Part shown: positions 47,298 to 56,860 of the stretch, in pieces
How positions within the stretch are numbered: the stretch's first letter is position 1
Layout of the letters: the number at the start of each line of letters is the position of its first letter
Origin: Streptococcus pneumoniae
Lineage (GTDB): Bacteria; Bacillota; Bacilli; Lactobacillales; Streptococcaceae
Assembly: GCF_001096185.1 (NCBI RefSeq)
Contig: NZ_CRPU01000003.1
Location: 1 to 64,000, forward strand
Direction of reading: 5' to 3'
Length of the DNA: 64,000 nucleotides
Position numbers and translations under genes: made by a program
Notes under the pieces: generated by a model
Told to the model about the DNA's origin: nothing
Database searches by the model: none
What the model saw: only the letters and a program-made list of their open reading frames with translations

Positions 47298-48239
47298 CTA
47301 TTCGTTTGATGTACTACTGCTTGAGCTTGAATCTCCACCACCGATATATTGGGTAAAGATATTTTGGAAGGCTTGGTCCTTAACCTTGATATTGGCTGCT
47401 TGCAATTCTTTTCCGATAATGCTTTGAACAAATGTTGAATCATTTTGTTTTTGAGTCAAGATAACAGTTTTTAATTTTTCTTTGTAGTCATCAATATTAG
47501 ATGATTTTTCTGTTTTCTTAATGAGTTTTACAATGTAATATTGGCTACTGTAGGCTTGTGTGCCAGTTGCTGTAATCACATCAGAAATGCCATTTACATC
47601 TAAAGCGAAAGCGGCTTTCTTGACTTGCTCAGGTACTTCCGTTGAAGCAGAATCAAAGGTGATTTCTCCACCATTCGCTTTAGTTTTCTCATCAGTTGAG
47701 TTATCTTTGGCTAATTGGGCAAAGTCAGCACCTTCTGCCTTGGCTTTTTCGAGAACTTCTTTGGCCTTGTCTTCATTGTCCAAGCGAATGATTTGAGCCG
47801 TTACATCTGGAGTGTACTCGTCAAAGGCCTTCTTATAGGCATCATCTGTCAATTCAGCTTCCGCTGCCTTCTTAACTGCCAACTCAACCAATTTACTTGT
47901 ACGAATTTGAGCTTTACGTGTTTCAAGAGTCATACCTGCTTGTGACAATACACGTTGGTAGTTCTCACCATATTGTTTTTCTTCTTCGGCGATAGTATCA
48001 TCAACCTCTTTATCATCAAGCTCTGAGCCATATTGTTTTTCAAAAACTTTTTGGATGGTCATATTTAACAAGACTTGTTGGGCTGAAGGGTTGCTTTTCA
48101 CTTGCTCATAAAATTGATGTTCTGTGATGACATCCCCTTTCATGCTGATAAGGTCTGCCCCTTCTGAACCTTTCGAACAAGCTGCTAAAGTTGCTACTGA
48201 TAATAGTGTAATGGCACCTGCCAATAGTTTTTTCTTCAT
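47298..48239 (-). CDS. prsA: Foldase lipoprotein PrsA (PpmA)
   Basis: The product has 313 residues. The lipobox SVATLAACSKGS places the lipid on Cys-21. An N-terminal chaperone region is followed by a parvulin-type PPIase domain (about 145-240, TAQIIRLDNEDKAKEVLEKA through ITFDSASTEVPEQVKKAAF) and a Ser-rich tail. It folds secreted proteins outside the membrane; in pneumococcus this paralogue was named PpmA. Confidence 0.93.
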   Translation of the reverse strand: MKKKLLAGAITLLSVATLAACSKGSEGADLISMKGDVITEHQFYEQVKSNPSAQQVLLNMTIQKVFEKQYGSELDDKEVDDTIAEEEKQYGENYQRVLSQAGMTLETRKAQIRTSKLVELAVKKAAEAELTDDAYKKAFDEYTPDVTAQIIRLDNEDKAKEVLEKAKAEGADFAQLAKDNSTDEKTKANGGEITFDSASTEVPEQVKKAAFALDVNGISDVITATGTQAYSSQYYIVKLIKKTEKSSNIDDYKEKLKTVILTQKQNDSTFVQSIIGKELQAANIKVKDQAFQNIFTQYIGGGDSSSSSSTSNE

Positions 48240-48305
48240 GTCTACTCCTTTAAGATAAGTGTTACTCTATCTATTTTACTATATTTTCTTAAATTTTTCT
48301 GAAAA

Positions 48306-49019
48306 TCATTCGCTGTCAGGCAATTGAACATCTGCTACATTTTTACGAAGCATGAGAATGCCGTCTCCCAGAGGTACTAATGTTGCGGTGAGTCCTGGAT
48401 TGTCTAAGGTTGCATCAAATAGTCTTTGAAGTCCTCGATAAATGGTTCGCTGGCCACGCCGAACTTCCATAATGTCCTTGGCAACATCACCACCTTGAAA
48501 AATATCATCCAAGACAACCACACCTCCAACTTCCAAATGTTTGAGGATTTCTGGCAGAAAAACGATGTATTTAGACTTGGCAGAGTCCATAAAGACGAAA
48601 TCATAAGACTCTGTCAGTGTAGATAAGACATCCACCGCATCTCCCTCTAGGAGAGTGATTTGCTTACGACTGTCAAACTGGGCAAAATTTTCCTTGGCAA
48701 AACCAATCATTTCTGGATTACGGTCAATGGTTGTAATCTTAGCATTTGGCGCATGCTCTGCCATCAAGAGAGCTGAAAAACCGATAGCCGTCCCAATTTC
48801 CAGAATGTTTTTAGGTTGCATGGTTTCCATGAGAAACCTGAAATAAACAACCGTTTCATGGGGAATAATGGGAATATTTTCCTTGCGGGCAAAGTCTTCC
48901 AATTCTTTCAAGGAACCTGTGACTTGCTTTTGACGCTGGCGCATCAAGTCCACAATTTCTTCTTTGACAACAGGACGACGCATGTTATGGTTGGCATTCT
49001 TACTATACGATTCAACCAT
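48306..49019 (-). CDS. SAM-dependent O-methyltransferase
   Basis: The product has 237 residues from ATG 49019 (MVESYSKNANHNMRRPVVKE), one base after the pepF stop. SAM motif ILEIGTAIGFSALLMAEHAP (about 62-81), acidic motif TIDRNPEM, and metal-binding region FVFMDSAKSKY with VVLDDIFQGGDV match the caffeoyl-CoA O-methyltransferase-like family; bacterial TrmR (5-methoxyuridine in tRNA) belongs here and is a likely role. Confidence 0.87.
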   Translation of the reverse strand: MVESYSKNANHNMRRPVVKEEIVDLMRQRQKQVTGSLKELEDFARKENIPIIPHETVVYFRFLMETMQPKNILEIGTAIGFSALLMAEHAPNAKITTIDRNPEMIGFAKENFAQFDSRKQITLLEGDAVDVLSTLTESYDFVFMDSAKSKYIVFLPEILKHLEVGGVVVLDDIFQGGDVAKDIMEVRRGQRTIYRGLQRLFDATLDNPGLTATLVPLGDGILMLRKNVADVQLPDSE

Positions 49020-49020
49020 C

Positions 49021-50823
49021 TTATGCCAATCCCAATTTTTCAACAAGTGCTTCAAACTCATTTAAACGACGTTCAAAGACTGCAAAGGCATCGTTGAGAT
49101 AGTCTTCCTTCTCCATATCAACACCAGCTTTTCTCATGACATTAAGTGGATAGTCAGACTTACCTGCCTTGAGGTAGTCGATATAGCGGTCACGATCTTC
49201 TTGACTACCATGGACAATTTTTTCAGCCAAAGCTGAGGCTGCCGCAAAACCTGTTGAATATTGATATACATAGTAGTTATAGTAGAAGTGTGGAATGCGA
49301 GCCCACTCGTATTGGATTTCAGGATTGTCTTCCTTACTCAAACCATAATATTCTTGGTTCAAATCTGCGTAGAGTTTATTTAAGAAATCGCTTGTCAAAA
49401 CTTCACCATTTTGATCCGCTTGGTGAATGGCGTGTTCAAACTCAGCAAATTGAGTTTGGCGGAAAACTGTTCCACGGAAACCGTCTAGGAAGTTATTGAG
49501 AATAGCAAAGCGCGTTGCGTCGTCTTCCACTTCTTCCAATAATTTCTCCGTCAAGATATTCTCATTGGTCGTTGAGGCAATCTCAGCCAAGAAGATAGAA
49601 TAATCTCCGTAAACATAAGGCTGTGTTTCACGAGTATAGCTTGAATGCATACTATGACCTGTTTCATGAACAAGAGTAAAGAGATTGTCCAGATTGTCCT
49701 GCCAGTTAAGAAGCATGAAGGCATTTGTATCGTAAGAACCACCAGAATAGGCCCCTGAACGCTTGCCTTGATTTTCGTAAACGTCAATCCAACGCTCGCT
49801 AAAGGCACGTTTGACACGGCTCAAGTAATCCTCTCCCAATACTGCCAAGGCTTCTTCTGCTTTTTTCAAGGCTTCTTCATAAGTAAAACTGTATTCAACA
49901 GATGAAAGCGGTGTGTAGACATCGTACATCTTAAGGTCTGAAATCCCCAAGATTTTTGAACGAAGTTCAAGGTAACGATGCAAGAGTGGCAAATGCTTGC
50001 GAACTACTGCTACCAAATTGTCATAAACACTCTCTGGAACAAAATTGGCTGCTAGGGCTGCATGACGAGCGCTCTTGTAGTTGCGAACTTTAGCACGGTA
50101 GTTTTGCACCTTAACATTGGTTTGCAAGGTTTTAGCATAGGTGTGTTGGAATTGTTGATAAGTCGCATAAAGAGCTTGATAAGCACCACGACGCACCTCA
50201 CGATTTTTAGACTCCATCAAACGTGTGTAAGTCCCATGAGATAGCTGAACTTCCTTACCATCATCGTCAAGAACATAAGGGAAAACAATATCCGCATTGT
50301 CCAAGATAGCGAAGGTTTCACTTGCCGAACCAAAGATTTCTCCAGCGCCAGCCAATAATTCTTCTTCACGTTGTGAAAGAACGTGTTCCTTGCCTTGCAA
50401 AAGCTTATCAAAATAGTGTTGATAAACCTGCAATTTTGGCTGAGCTTCTAAAAAGTCAGCATACTGCTTTTCACTGATTTCCATAAATTCAGGTTCATAG
50501 AATGAAAAGGCTTGGTCTAGCTGGCTATAGAGAGTCATGGCCTTGGCGTAGTACTCTTGGTACTTAGCTTCACGTGTGTCCTGGTCATTTTTCATATGAG
50601 CATAAACGTAAAGCTTCTCCATTTGGCGTTCCATCTCAAGAGAAAATTCAGTAATTTCGAGTAGGCTATCCGCACTATCCAAGAGATGATCTTCATACTG
50701 GGCTACTGTCTCCAGTTGTTTTGTTAAATCTTTTAAGGCTTCTTCCCAAGCCTGGTCAGTTGGGTAAATCGTTGATAGATCCCATGTATCTTTTTCATTT
50801 ATTTCATGTCTTTGTAATACCAT
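49021..50823 (-). CDS. pepF: Oligoendopeptidase F
   Basis: The product has 600 residues. M3 metallopeptidase cutting peptides of about 7-17 residues in the cytosol. The zinc motif [15 protein letters not shown] lies near 387; the third ligand Glu is in [14 protein letters not shown]. Full length. Co-transcribed with the methyltransferase. Confidence 0.95.
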   Translation of the reverse strand: MVLQRHEINEKDTWDLSTIYPTDQAWEEALKDLTKQLETVAQYEDHLLDSADSLLEITEFSLEMERQMEKLYVYAHMKNDQDTREAKYQEYYAKAMTLYSQLDQAFSFYEPEFMEISEKQYADFLEAQPKLQVYQHYFDKLLQGKEHVLSQREEELLAGAGEIFGSASETFAILDNADIVFPYVLDDDGKEVQLSHGTYTRLMESKNREVRRGAYQALYATYQQFQHTYAKTLQTNVKVQNYRAKVRNYKSARHAALAANFVPESVYDNLVAVVRKHLPLLHRYLELRSKILGISDLKMYDVYTPLSSVEYSFTYEEALKKAEEALAVLGEDYLSRVKRAFSERWIDVYENQGKRSGAYSGGSYDTNAFMLLNWQDNLDNLFTLVHETGHSMHSSYTRETQPYVYGDYSIFLAEIASTTNENILTEKLLEEVEDDATRFAILNNFLDGFRGTVFRQTQFAEFEHAIHQADQNGEVLTSDFLNKLYADLNQEYYGLSKEDNPEIQYEWARIPHFYYNYYVYQYSTGFAAASALAEKIVHGSQEDRDRYIDYLKAGKSDYPLNVMRKAGVDMEKEDYLNDAFAVFERRLNEFEALVEKLGLA

Positions 50824-50841
50824 TAGATTCCTCCATCCTTT

Positions 50842-51795
50842 CTATTCTACCATATTTTTCAAGAAATATTGCTGATAAAAGGCTGGTGGATAAAGCTTTT
50901 GCCAATCATTTTGAGGATTTTTTTGGTAATAGGTTTGAAAATACTGATAATAGCTAGCCAAATCTTTCTCAATTTGGCAAAACTCGCCTACTAGTGGTCT
51001 AATTTGTGGATACCATTCTTTTAGCCCATAAGTCAGGAGATTTTCTCCCTTTTGATAGGCTTCTGCTTGTTCTTTCATCCAAAAGGGATTTTGATAGTAC
51101 AGTTGTTGCCGGATATAACGACAGATGTCCTTGTCCTCAGAAACTGTAAAATGAGATAGTTTTTGTTTCTTATAGGGAAAACGTAATATCTCCAGTAGAC
51201 TATCTTGTCCATAGGGAAATTCCTTGATTTGATAATGGAGTTTGCCTCGAAGATCCTGATGTATGAGATATTTAAGCCTTAAAAGCTGTTTTTCCTTATC
51301 TACTTCCCAAACATAAAAGCCCATATTTTGACTGAAATAAAGAAAACCTTCTTGCAGACGAGTCAAACGATCCTTGATCCAAAGTTTTTCTCCAAGCAAC
51401 CACAGTACTTGGTAACCCTCACTACGATAACCCTCACTACGCTCTTTAAGAACTTTTTGTGGCAAGGGACTACATTGAACCTCTAAAGCTAGATTGCCAT
51501 TTACAAATACATCCGCAATCTGTTTAAGCTCTGGAAGGGGGTATTCTAATTGAACCTCTGCCTCTTTTTTCAACCAGTGATAGAGGACTTCCTTATTTGC
51601 CAAGTGTTCTGGACTTTCATTTTCAAAGGAGTAATCACAGTCTTTTAAGGATTTATGGGCAAAATGGGTTCGGACACTTGATCCTTGACGCAAACGGAGC
51701 TGACCTCCACAAGCTGGGCAGGTGTAGGCTTGCTTCTCAAGCTTATCCTCTAACACATTTACCAATTTGCCCCTAGCATCTCTCGCAACAAACAT
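50842..51795 (-). CDS. coiA: Competence protein CoiA
   Basis: The product has 317 residues. Late competence protein promoting recombination of incoming DNA. The N-terminal Cys pair YTCPACGGQLRLRQG (about 28-42), RTHFAHKSLKDCDY and the nuclease-like VFVNGNLALEVQCSPLP (about 110-126, PD-(D/E)XK-type Glu and Gln) are clear. AAAGGAGGAAAATC precedes the ATG, and a cin-box lies about 22 bases upstream. The box has one mismatch; a perfect copy lies at 52641. Confidence 0.95.
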   Translation of the reverse strand: MFVARDARGKLVNVLEDKLEKQAYTCPACGGQLRLRQGSSVRTHFAHKSLKDCDYSFENESPEHLANKEVLYHWLKKEAEVQLEYPLPELKQIADVFVNGNLALEVQCSPLPQKVLKERSEGYRSEGYQVLWLLGEKLWIKDRLTRLQEGFLYFSQNMGFYVWEVDKEKQLLRLKYLIHQDLRGKLHYQIKEFPYGQDSLLEILRFPYKKQKLSHFTVSEDKDICRYIRQQLYYQNPFWMKEQAEAYQKGENLLTYGLKEWYPQIRPLVGEFCQIEKDLASYYQYFQTYYQKNPQNDWQKLYPPAFYQQYFLKNMVE

Positions 51796-51816
51796 GATTT
51801 TCCTCCTTTTCTATAT

Positions 51817-51824
51817 TATTCGAA
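51817..51824 (-). promoter_or_regulatory. cin-box (ComX site) of coiA
   Basis: TTCGAATA on the minus strand, one mismatch to the pneumococcal late-competence consensus TACGAATA, correctly placed for coiA. Confidence 0.8.
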
Positions 51825-51856
51825 AAAAAGAAAAAAGATCAGGAAATTTCCTAATC
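51823..51856 (-). terminator. Terminator after hicB
   Basis: Ten-base arms GATTAGGAAA / TTTCCTGATC with one G-U pair, then TTTTTTCTTTTTTT on the minus strand. Confidence 0.85.
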
Positions 51857-51873
51857 TTCATCACTCTATAATT

Positions 51874-52251
51874 TTAGAGTTGCAAGCGACTTTCAAGAGC
51901 TTGTGTCAACACTTCAGAATAGTTCACTTTCTCACGATCTGCAAGTCTGACTAGCCACTCTGGAACCGTAACATTTTTTCGAATCGCTTTATTATTCTTT
52001 ACGAAAGGCAAGGGATTGACCTGAATCAAAGTCACAAATCCATCAGGAGCTTTCAACTCAGCAATGTCACTAGGAGTAGGCAGAGCCAGTCCTTCATCAA
52101 TATAAGAAGCTAAAACACTCTCAAGCATTTCCCGAGCATTTTTCATTGCAAGTTCAATCGTTGCTCCCTCTGTCCCACCTCCAAACTCCGGAAATTCAAT
52201 CCAGTATCCAGTACCTTCTTTATGAAAAATAGCAGGATAAGATTTTAGCAT
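51874..52251 (-). CDS. hicB: HicB-family antitoxin
   Basis: The product has 125 residues from ATG 52251 (MLKSYPAIFHKEGTGYWIEF), preceded by GGAGGTG. The N-terminal half is the partial RNase H-like HicB fold (IEFPEFGGGTEGATIELAMK); the C-terminal half is a DNA-binding segment (IRKNVTVPEWLVRLADREK, then NYSEVLTQALESRL). It normally neutralises HicA and autoregulates. Here hicA is broken, so the antitoxin is an orphan. Frame intact. Confidence 0.92.
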   Translation of the reverse strand: MLKSYPAIFHKEGTGYWIEFPEFGGGTEGATIELAMKNAREMLESVLASYIDEGLALPTPSDIAELKAPDGFVTLIQVNPLPFVKNNKAIRKNVTVPEWLVRLADREKVNYSEVLTQALESRLQL

Positions 52252-52278
52252 AATACACCTCCACAATTTCCAAATCAA

Positions 52279-52573
52279 CTACAATCCCAAATCTTTTAAT
52301 ATTTTTCTCTCTAAACCTTTTCCTAGATCATCATTACCGTGAACTGGAATAGTGACAAGATAGGGAACCCCTTCTTTCTTAAAATGATGATGACTTCCTC
52401 TCTTACGTACTTCAATCCATCCATTTGCAAGAGCTAATACTCTTCGAAAATCAAATTCAAACCACGTCAGCTTCTCCTTGCCGTACTCAAGTACAGCCTG
52501 CGGCCAGCTTCCTAGTTTGCTCTTTGATTTTCATTGAGTATAATTTTACCATTTCCTTACCTGTGATTGGCAT
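52279..52573 (-). pseudogene. hicA: hicA mRNA-interferase toxin split by a BOX element
   Basis: The N-terminus MPITGKEMVKL starts at ATG 52573; the frame then enters the BOX element and stops within it. Beyond the element the same gene resumes with ALANGWIEVRKRGSHHHF (conserved catalytic His in GSHHHF) and ends PVHGNDDLGKGLERKIL, then KDLGL and TAG. Removing the BOX and one copy of TAA restores a continuous frame of about 62 residues. The toxin is therefore inactive, only 27 bases before hicB. Confidence 0.93.
52437..52542 (-). repeat. BOX element (boxA-boxC) inside hicA
   Basis: 106 bp with standard ends TACTCTTCGAAAATC and GATTTTCATTGAGTA, no boxB. It is flanked by TAA on both sides, a probable target duplication, and interrupts hicA. 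Confidence 0.93.
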
Positions 52574-52640
52574 GTATGGTCACCTTTCTAGCTAAAATTA
52601 TACTTATAATGCGTATTTTTGTCAATTCTTCTATCTTATC

Positions 52641-52648
52641 TATTCGTA
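52641..52648 (-). promoter_or_regulatory. Perfect cin-box upstream of the hicAB remnant
   Basis: TACGAATA on the minus strand, exact ComX consensus, about 68 bases before the hicA ATG. Confidence 0.65.
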
Positions 52649-52680
52649 AAAAAGAAAAAAGATCAGGAAATTTCCTAATC
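52647..52680 (-). terminator. Terminator after tehB
   Basis: Same hairpin as at 51823, with T-run, a few bases past the tehB stop. Confidence 0.85.
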
Positions 52681-52691
52681 TTCATTCTTAT

Positions 52692-53552
52692 TTACTTTAT
52701 TTTCTTAGCTAGCATGGTCGCAAAGCGTAGTTGAATGCGATTGCCATTCTCATCGCGACGGTGCAAATGGCCTGGATTTTCATTGTACTTGACCAACTCC
52801 CAGTCCTTGTAATAGTCTGCCAATTCCCCTTCTTTAAAGGTAAATGGGAAGTTCACTGAGCAAGGATAATCCTCCGTGTCCATGGCACAGACGATAAGAT
52901 TATAGCCACCAGCACTGGTTTTCTCCTGCATATTTTTGATAATTTCAGGAATGCGGTCTGCTTGTAGAAACATGAGAACAACAGTTGATACGATAAAATC
53001 ATATTCTTGCCCAATGCTAGCTGAATTGATATCGTAAAGACCAACAGGCATGTCCAAATCTTCCTGCTCGACAATGCTTTGCAAGATTTCAAGGGCTAGT
53101 TCATTTTGATCTACAGCCGTCACATCAAAACCTTGCAGGGCTAAAAAGAGAGAATTACGGCCTTGACCACAGCCCAAATCCAAGGCTTTTCCTGGTTTTA
53201 CTGTCTGCATAGCCTCTAAGACCTCTGAATGAACCGGATTGGTATTATATTTTTTAGGGAAATAATCCTCAGGTTTACAATAAAATTCCAAATACCATTC
53301 CACATCGTCTGTGGTAGCTTCCACTCGGTGCCAAGCTTGAGGTTGTACCATGGGATTGTCAGCTCCTGCTTCAAAGAGGTGCTCAGCTAAAACCTCACCA
53401 TCCTCTGTCAATTCAATAAACTTGAGAGTTCCTTTTAAAACAGTAATCTTGCCCCAAGTTCCAACCTTGGTATTGTGTTTCTGCTGAACAGCCTCTGGCA
53501 TGGTTTCTTTAGTCCACAAAGGCATACGTTTATAGGCAACTAATTTTTCCAT
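52692..53552 (-). CDS. tehB: TehB-like SAM-dependent methyltransferase
   Basis: The product has 286 residues from ATG 53552, with AGAGGA upstream. An N-terminal cupin-like domain (about 1-85, VEWYLEFYCKPEDYFPKKY at its end) precedes a class I methyltransferase with ALDLGCGQGRNSLFLALQG (about 118-136) and FIVSTVVLMFL. TehB proteins methylate tellurite or other chalcogen compounds; the physiological substrate in streptococci is unknown. Confidence 0.9.
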   Translation of the reverse strand: MEKLVAYKRMPLWTKETMPEAVQQKHNTKVGTWGKITVLKGTLKFIELTEDGEVLAEHLFEAGADNPMVQPQAWHRVEATTDDVEWYLEFYCKPEDYFPKKYNTNPVHSEVLEAMQTVKPGKALDLGCGQGRNSLFLALQGFDVTAVDQNELALEILQSIVEQEDLDMPVGLYDINSASIGQEYDFIVSTVVLMFLQADRIPEIIKNMQEKTSAGGYNLIVCAMDTEDYPCSVNFPFTFKEGELADYYKDWELVKYNENPGHLHRRDENGNRIQLRFATMLAKKIK

Positions 53553-53567
53553 TTTCAATTCCTCTTT

Positions 53568-54035
53568 TTATCGCTGGTTGACTGCTTTCATCACGCGCGC
53601 AATGTCGCGGTTTTGCTCACGACGTTTGATTGACTCCCGTTTATCATAGTCATGCTTCCCTTTAGCTAAACCTAAAAGAAGCTTGGCATAACCATCTTTG
53701 ATATAGACTTTAAGGGGAACCAGGGTCATTCCTGTCCCTTTAGTCTCTTGTTCTAATTTTTGGATTTGTTTCTTATGGAGCAGGAGTTTGCGACGACGTT
53801 CTGGTTCCTGGTTCCAGATATTGCCCTCTTCGTAAGGAGCGATATGAACATTGCTCAACCAAACTTCCCCATTTTTTACTTGGGCAAAGCCATCCTTGAG
53901 ATTGATTCGAGCAGCTCGCACACTCTTGATTTCAGTTCCAGTCAGGACCATTCCTGCCTCTAGCGTATCTACGATTGTATAGTCGTGGCGCGCCTTTTTA
54001 TTTTGCGCGACGACCTTTCCCTCGCCCTTTGCCAT
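53568..54035 (-). CDS. smpB: SsrA-binding protein SmpB
   Basis: The product has 155 residues. It binds tmRNA for trans-translation. The motifs [38 protein letters not shown] and the C-terminal basic tail [19 protein letters not shown] are intact. It starts 38 bases inside the end of rnr, a common pair since RNase R degrades tmRNA-rescued messages. Confidence 0.97.
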
Positions 54036-56337
54036 GCTTGGCTCCTTTCTTAGCTACTTCCTTGTAAAAAGGTTTCTTGTCTTTTTGTGAATGCTTGCGC
54101 TTATCATTTGAGCGTCCTAATTTTCTCTTGTCTTCCTTCTTATCTGAACGACGACTTGAACCACGCCCTCTGTCACTACGACTAGACTGTTTCAAGCCCT
54201 TCTCAATCACATCAAACTCACTTGGGATGTAAGAGAAGTCAATTTCACCCGTCATCTTGTCGGCTCTTTCAACTCGGATACGGATTTGCTGACCCACACG
54301 GAAGGTTGTTCCTGATTTCTCCCCACGAAGAGTCAAATCCCGCTCATTGAAATGATAAAATTCAGGTAGATTAGTGATGTGAATCAAGCCTTCAACTGTG
54401 TTTGGCAATTCAACAAAGAGACCGAATTTGACAATACTTGATACAACTGCATCATACTCTTCGCCCACGTATTCTTCCATGTACTCAGCCTTTTTCATGG
54501 CTTCGACTTCACGTTCAGCCTCAATGGCACGACGTTCACGGTTGGAAGACTGGGTCGCAATCTCTGGAATCACTTGCTCAAAATGCTCTGCTATTTCCTT
54601 AGAACGGCCGTAGTCCCGAATCATACGGTGAACAAGGAGGTCTGGATAACGACGAATCGGACTAGTAAAGTGAGTATAATAATCAGCCGCTAGTCCATAG
54701 TGGCCGTGATTGTGCTCCGAATAGCGAGCCTGCTGCATGGAGCGAAGAAGCATCATGGACAAGACATCCGCATAAGGTTCTCCCTCAACAGTACGCATGA
54801 TGTCTTGGAGGGCCTCTTGGCTAATCTCACTGGCGGTCCCATAAATACGCAAGCCAAAGCTTGAAGCATAATCAATAAACTTCTGAACCTTTTCAGCCTT
54901 TGGCTCCTCGTGAATTCGATAAATAAAAGGCAAATCCAGCTTGCTAAAATGCTCAGCAACTGTTTCATTGGCCATCAACATAAAGGACTCAATCATGCGC
55001 TCGGCAACACCACGCTGACGAAAAACGATATCAACAGGCTTGCCTTGTTTATCAACTAAAATCTTAGCTTCATTGGTATCAAAATTGAGGGCTCCACGTT
55101 TCACACGCATGTTTTCTAAAGTTTCATGAAGCTTGGCCATGAGTTCGATACTTGGTACAATTTTATGATACTCTTGTCTCTTTTCCTTGTCTCCAGCTAG
55201 GATATCATTGACATCGCTATAGGTCATACGAAAACTGGTCTTGATAACTGTTTGTGTGATAGTGTAGTTGACCACACGACCATGTTTATCAATCTCCATG
55301 ATGGCTGACTGGGTCAGGCGGTCAACTTGAGGATTGAGGGAGCAGATACCATTTGACAGTCGTTCTGGAAGCATTGGGACCACACGGTCTGTCACATAGA
55401 CAGAAGTCGCGCGATTAAGGGCTTCCTTATCAAGAGCCGAACCCTCGGTCACATAGTAGGAAACATCTGCGATGTGAACTCCAAGCTCCAAATTCCCATT
55501 TTTTAAAGCCTTGATATGCACCGCATCATCCAAGTCCTTAGCATCAGCACCGTCAATGGTAAAGGTAATTTCATCTCTCAAATCCAGACGGCCTTCCATA
55601 TCCTTTTGAGACGGAGCATCCGGTACTTTTTCTGCTTCCTTGACAACAGCTTCTGGAAACTCAGATACAATGTCCATAGACTCCAAAACCTCAAGGACAT
55701 CAATTCCGACATCCGTCGAGTGCCCAACCACATCGAGGACACTCGCGACAAAGAAATCATGTTTCTTGCTTGGGTATTTATCGATAAAGACCTTGAGAAC
55801 CTCTGTTCCCTCTAGTTTTAGGGCTGGTTTCTTAACATAAATCGGTTGGCTGATTTTCTGGTTTTTCGAACGGATGTAGCCAGCATACTTAGGTTTTTCC
55901 TGATCTAGAACGATTTGCCCAACAACGGTTGTCAAACTGTGTTCTAGGATATCAATAATTTTGGCTTCTGCCGCTGTTCCCTTATTGCGGTCAGCGACTT
56001 TTTTGATGACAACCTCAACGGTATCACCATCAATAGCATAGTTGACATCATTTTTCCCTACAAAAAGGTCATCCTCCTCGCCTTCCAGACTGACAAAGCC
56101 AAAGCCATTTTTATGGGCATGAAAAATCCCCTTGAGGGTAATCTCATGTTTTTTCTTGGCTTCCAAGGTCAGACTGCCATCTTCTTCAAAGCGAATCTGG
56201 TGCTTTCTTTCCATTAAGGACAAGGTTTTAATCAACTCACGAAAATCCTTGGAACCGTCTTTTCCCAAAGCCTGAGCCAAGTCATTGACAGTCATCTTTC
56301 CCTTGTCTTGTAAATATTCTTTTATTCTATCTTTCAT
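53998..56337 (-). CDS. rnr: Ribonuclease R
   Basis: The product has 779 residues: N-terminal winged helix, two cold-shock domains, an RNB domain with [14 protein letters not shown] (metal Asp cluster, about 266-279), an S1 domain (about 620-700), and a Lys/Arg-rich tail. Processive 3'-5' exoribonuclease for structured RNA. It overlaps smpB by 38 bases. Confidence 0.96.
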
Positions 56338-56437
56338 AGTTTCTTTCTAGATTTTTTCTTTTCTTTTACTGTAAAACCTTCTCAAATATCCTTTAAAAAT
56401 AAAAAGAGGCAAAGACCTAGTCCTGCCCATTATTTTC

Positions 56438-56671
56438 TTATCTACTTGATAATACCGTCAATGCTAAGGCAATGGCTAGCCAGAAAAAGACTAAAATCCC
56501 TGTCAAACGCTGCATTACAGCTTCGAAACCGCGCGCTTTACTGCGTTCAAACAAATCACCTGAGCTGGCATCAAATACATTGCTGGATTGGTTTTTAGTT
56601 GGTTGCATGAAAATCGCAATCACAATCACAACAGATAATACTAATAAAATGGTTAATAATAGGTTATACAT
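56438..56671 (-). CDS. secG: Preprotein translocase subunit SecG
   Basis: The product has 77 residues with two membrane helices (LLLTILLVLSVVIVIAIFM and LTGILVFFWLAIALALTVL) joined by NQSSNVFDASSGDLFERSK. Normal for SecG, part of SecYEG. It sits between rpmG and rnr, a conserved order. Confidence 0.93.
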   Translation of the reverse strand: MYNLLLTILLVLSVVIVIAIFMQPTKNQSSNVFDASSGDLFERSKARGFEAVMQRLTGILVFFWLAIALALTVLSSR

Positions 56672-56710
56672 ATCAAACTCCTTAAAATCCCTATTATTTT
56701 ACCATAAAAT

Positions 56711-56860
56711 CTACTTAGATTCAAGATGTAGGGTTACTTTTCTTTCCTTGGGACAATACTTTAAAACCTCAATCTTGTCTGGATGGGTTTTTGAATTTTT
56801 ACTGGTTAGGTAATTGATACTGCCACAAGAGGAGCATTTGAGATTAATTTTTACTCGCAC
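56711..56860 (-). CDS. rpmG: 50S ribosomal protein L33
   Basis: The product has 49 residues, starting at GTG 56860: [20 protein letters not shown], then [19 protein letters not shown]. The Cys pair CSSC with a lone later Cys (KYCPKE) suggests a partial zinc-ribbon; the usual second CxxC is reduced. The GTG overlaps the last base of the pmrA stop (TAGTG), so translation is coupled. Streptococci often hold two L33 paralogues for zinc-dependent switching. Confidence 0.92.

Larger units (their letters stand above)
51817..51861. repeat. 45-bp direct repeat, copy 1 (terminator plus cin-box)
   Basis: Identical to 52641-52685 except one base, which lies in the cin-box. It contains the hairpin GATTAGGAAATTTCCTGATC and T-run that end the gene upstream on the minus strand, followed by the cin-box. 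Confidence 0.93.
52641..52685. repeat. 45-bp direct repeat, copy 2 (terminator plus cin-box)
   Basis: Second copy of 51817-51861. It includes the tehB terminator and a perfect cin-box. The two copies bracket the hicAB module exactly. Confidence 0.93.

Noticed and set aside
56472-56813. A 113-codon plus-strand frame
   Set aside because: It is antisense to secG and rpmG, both recognisable on the minus strand.
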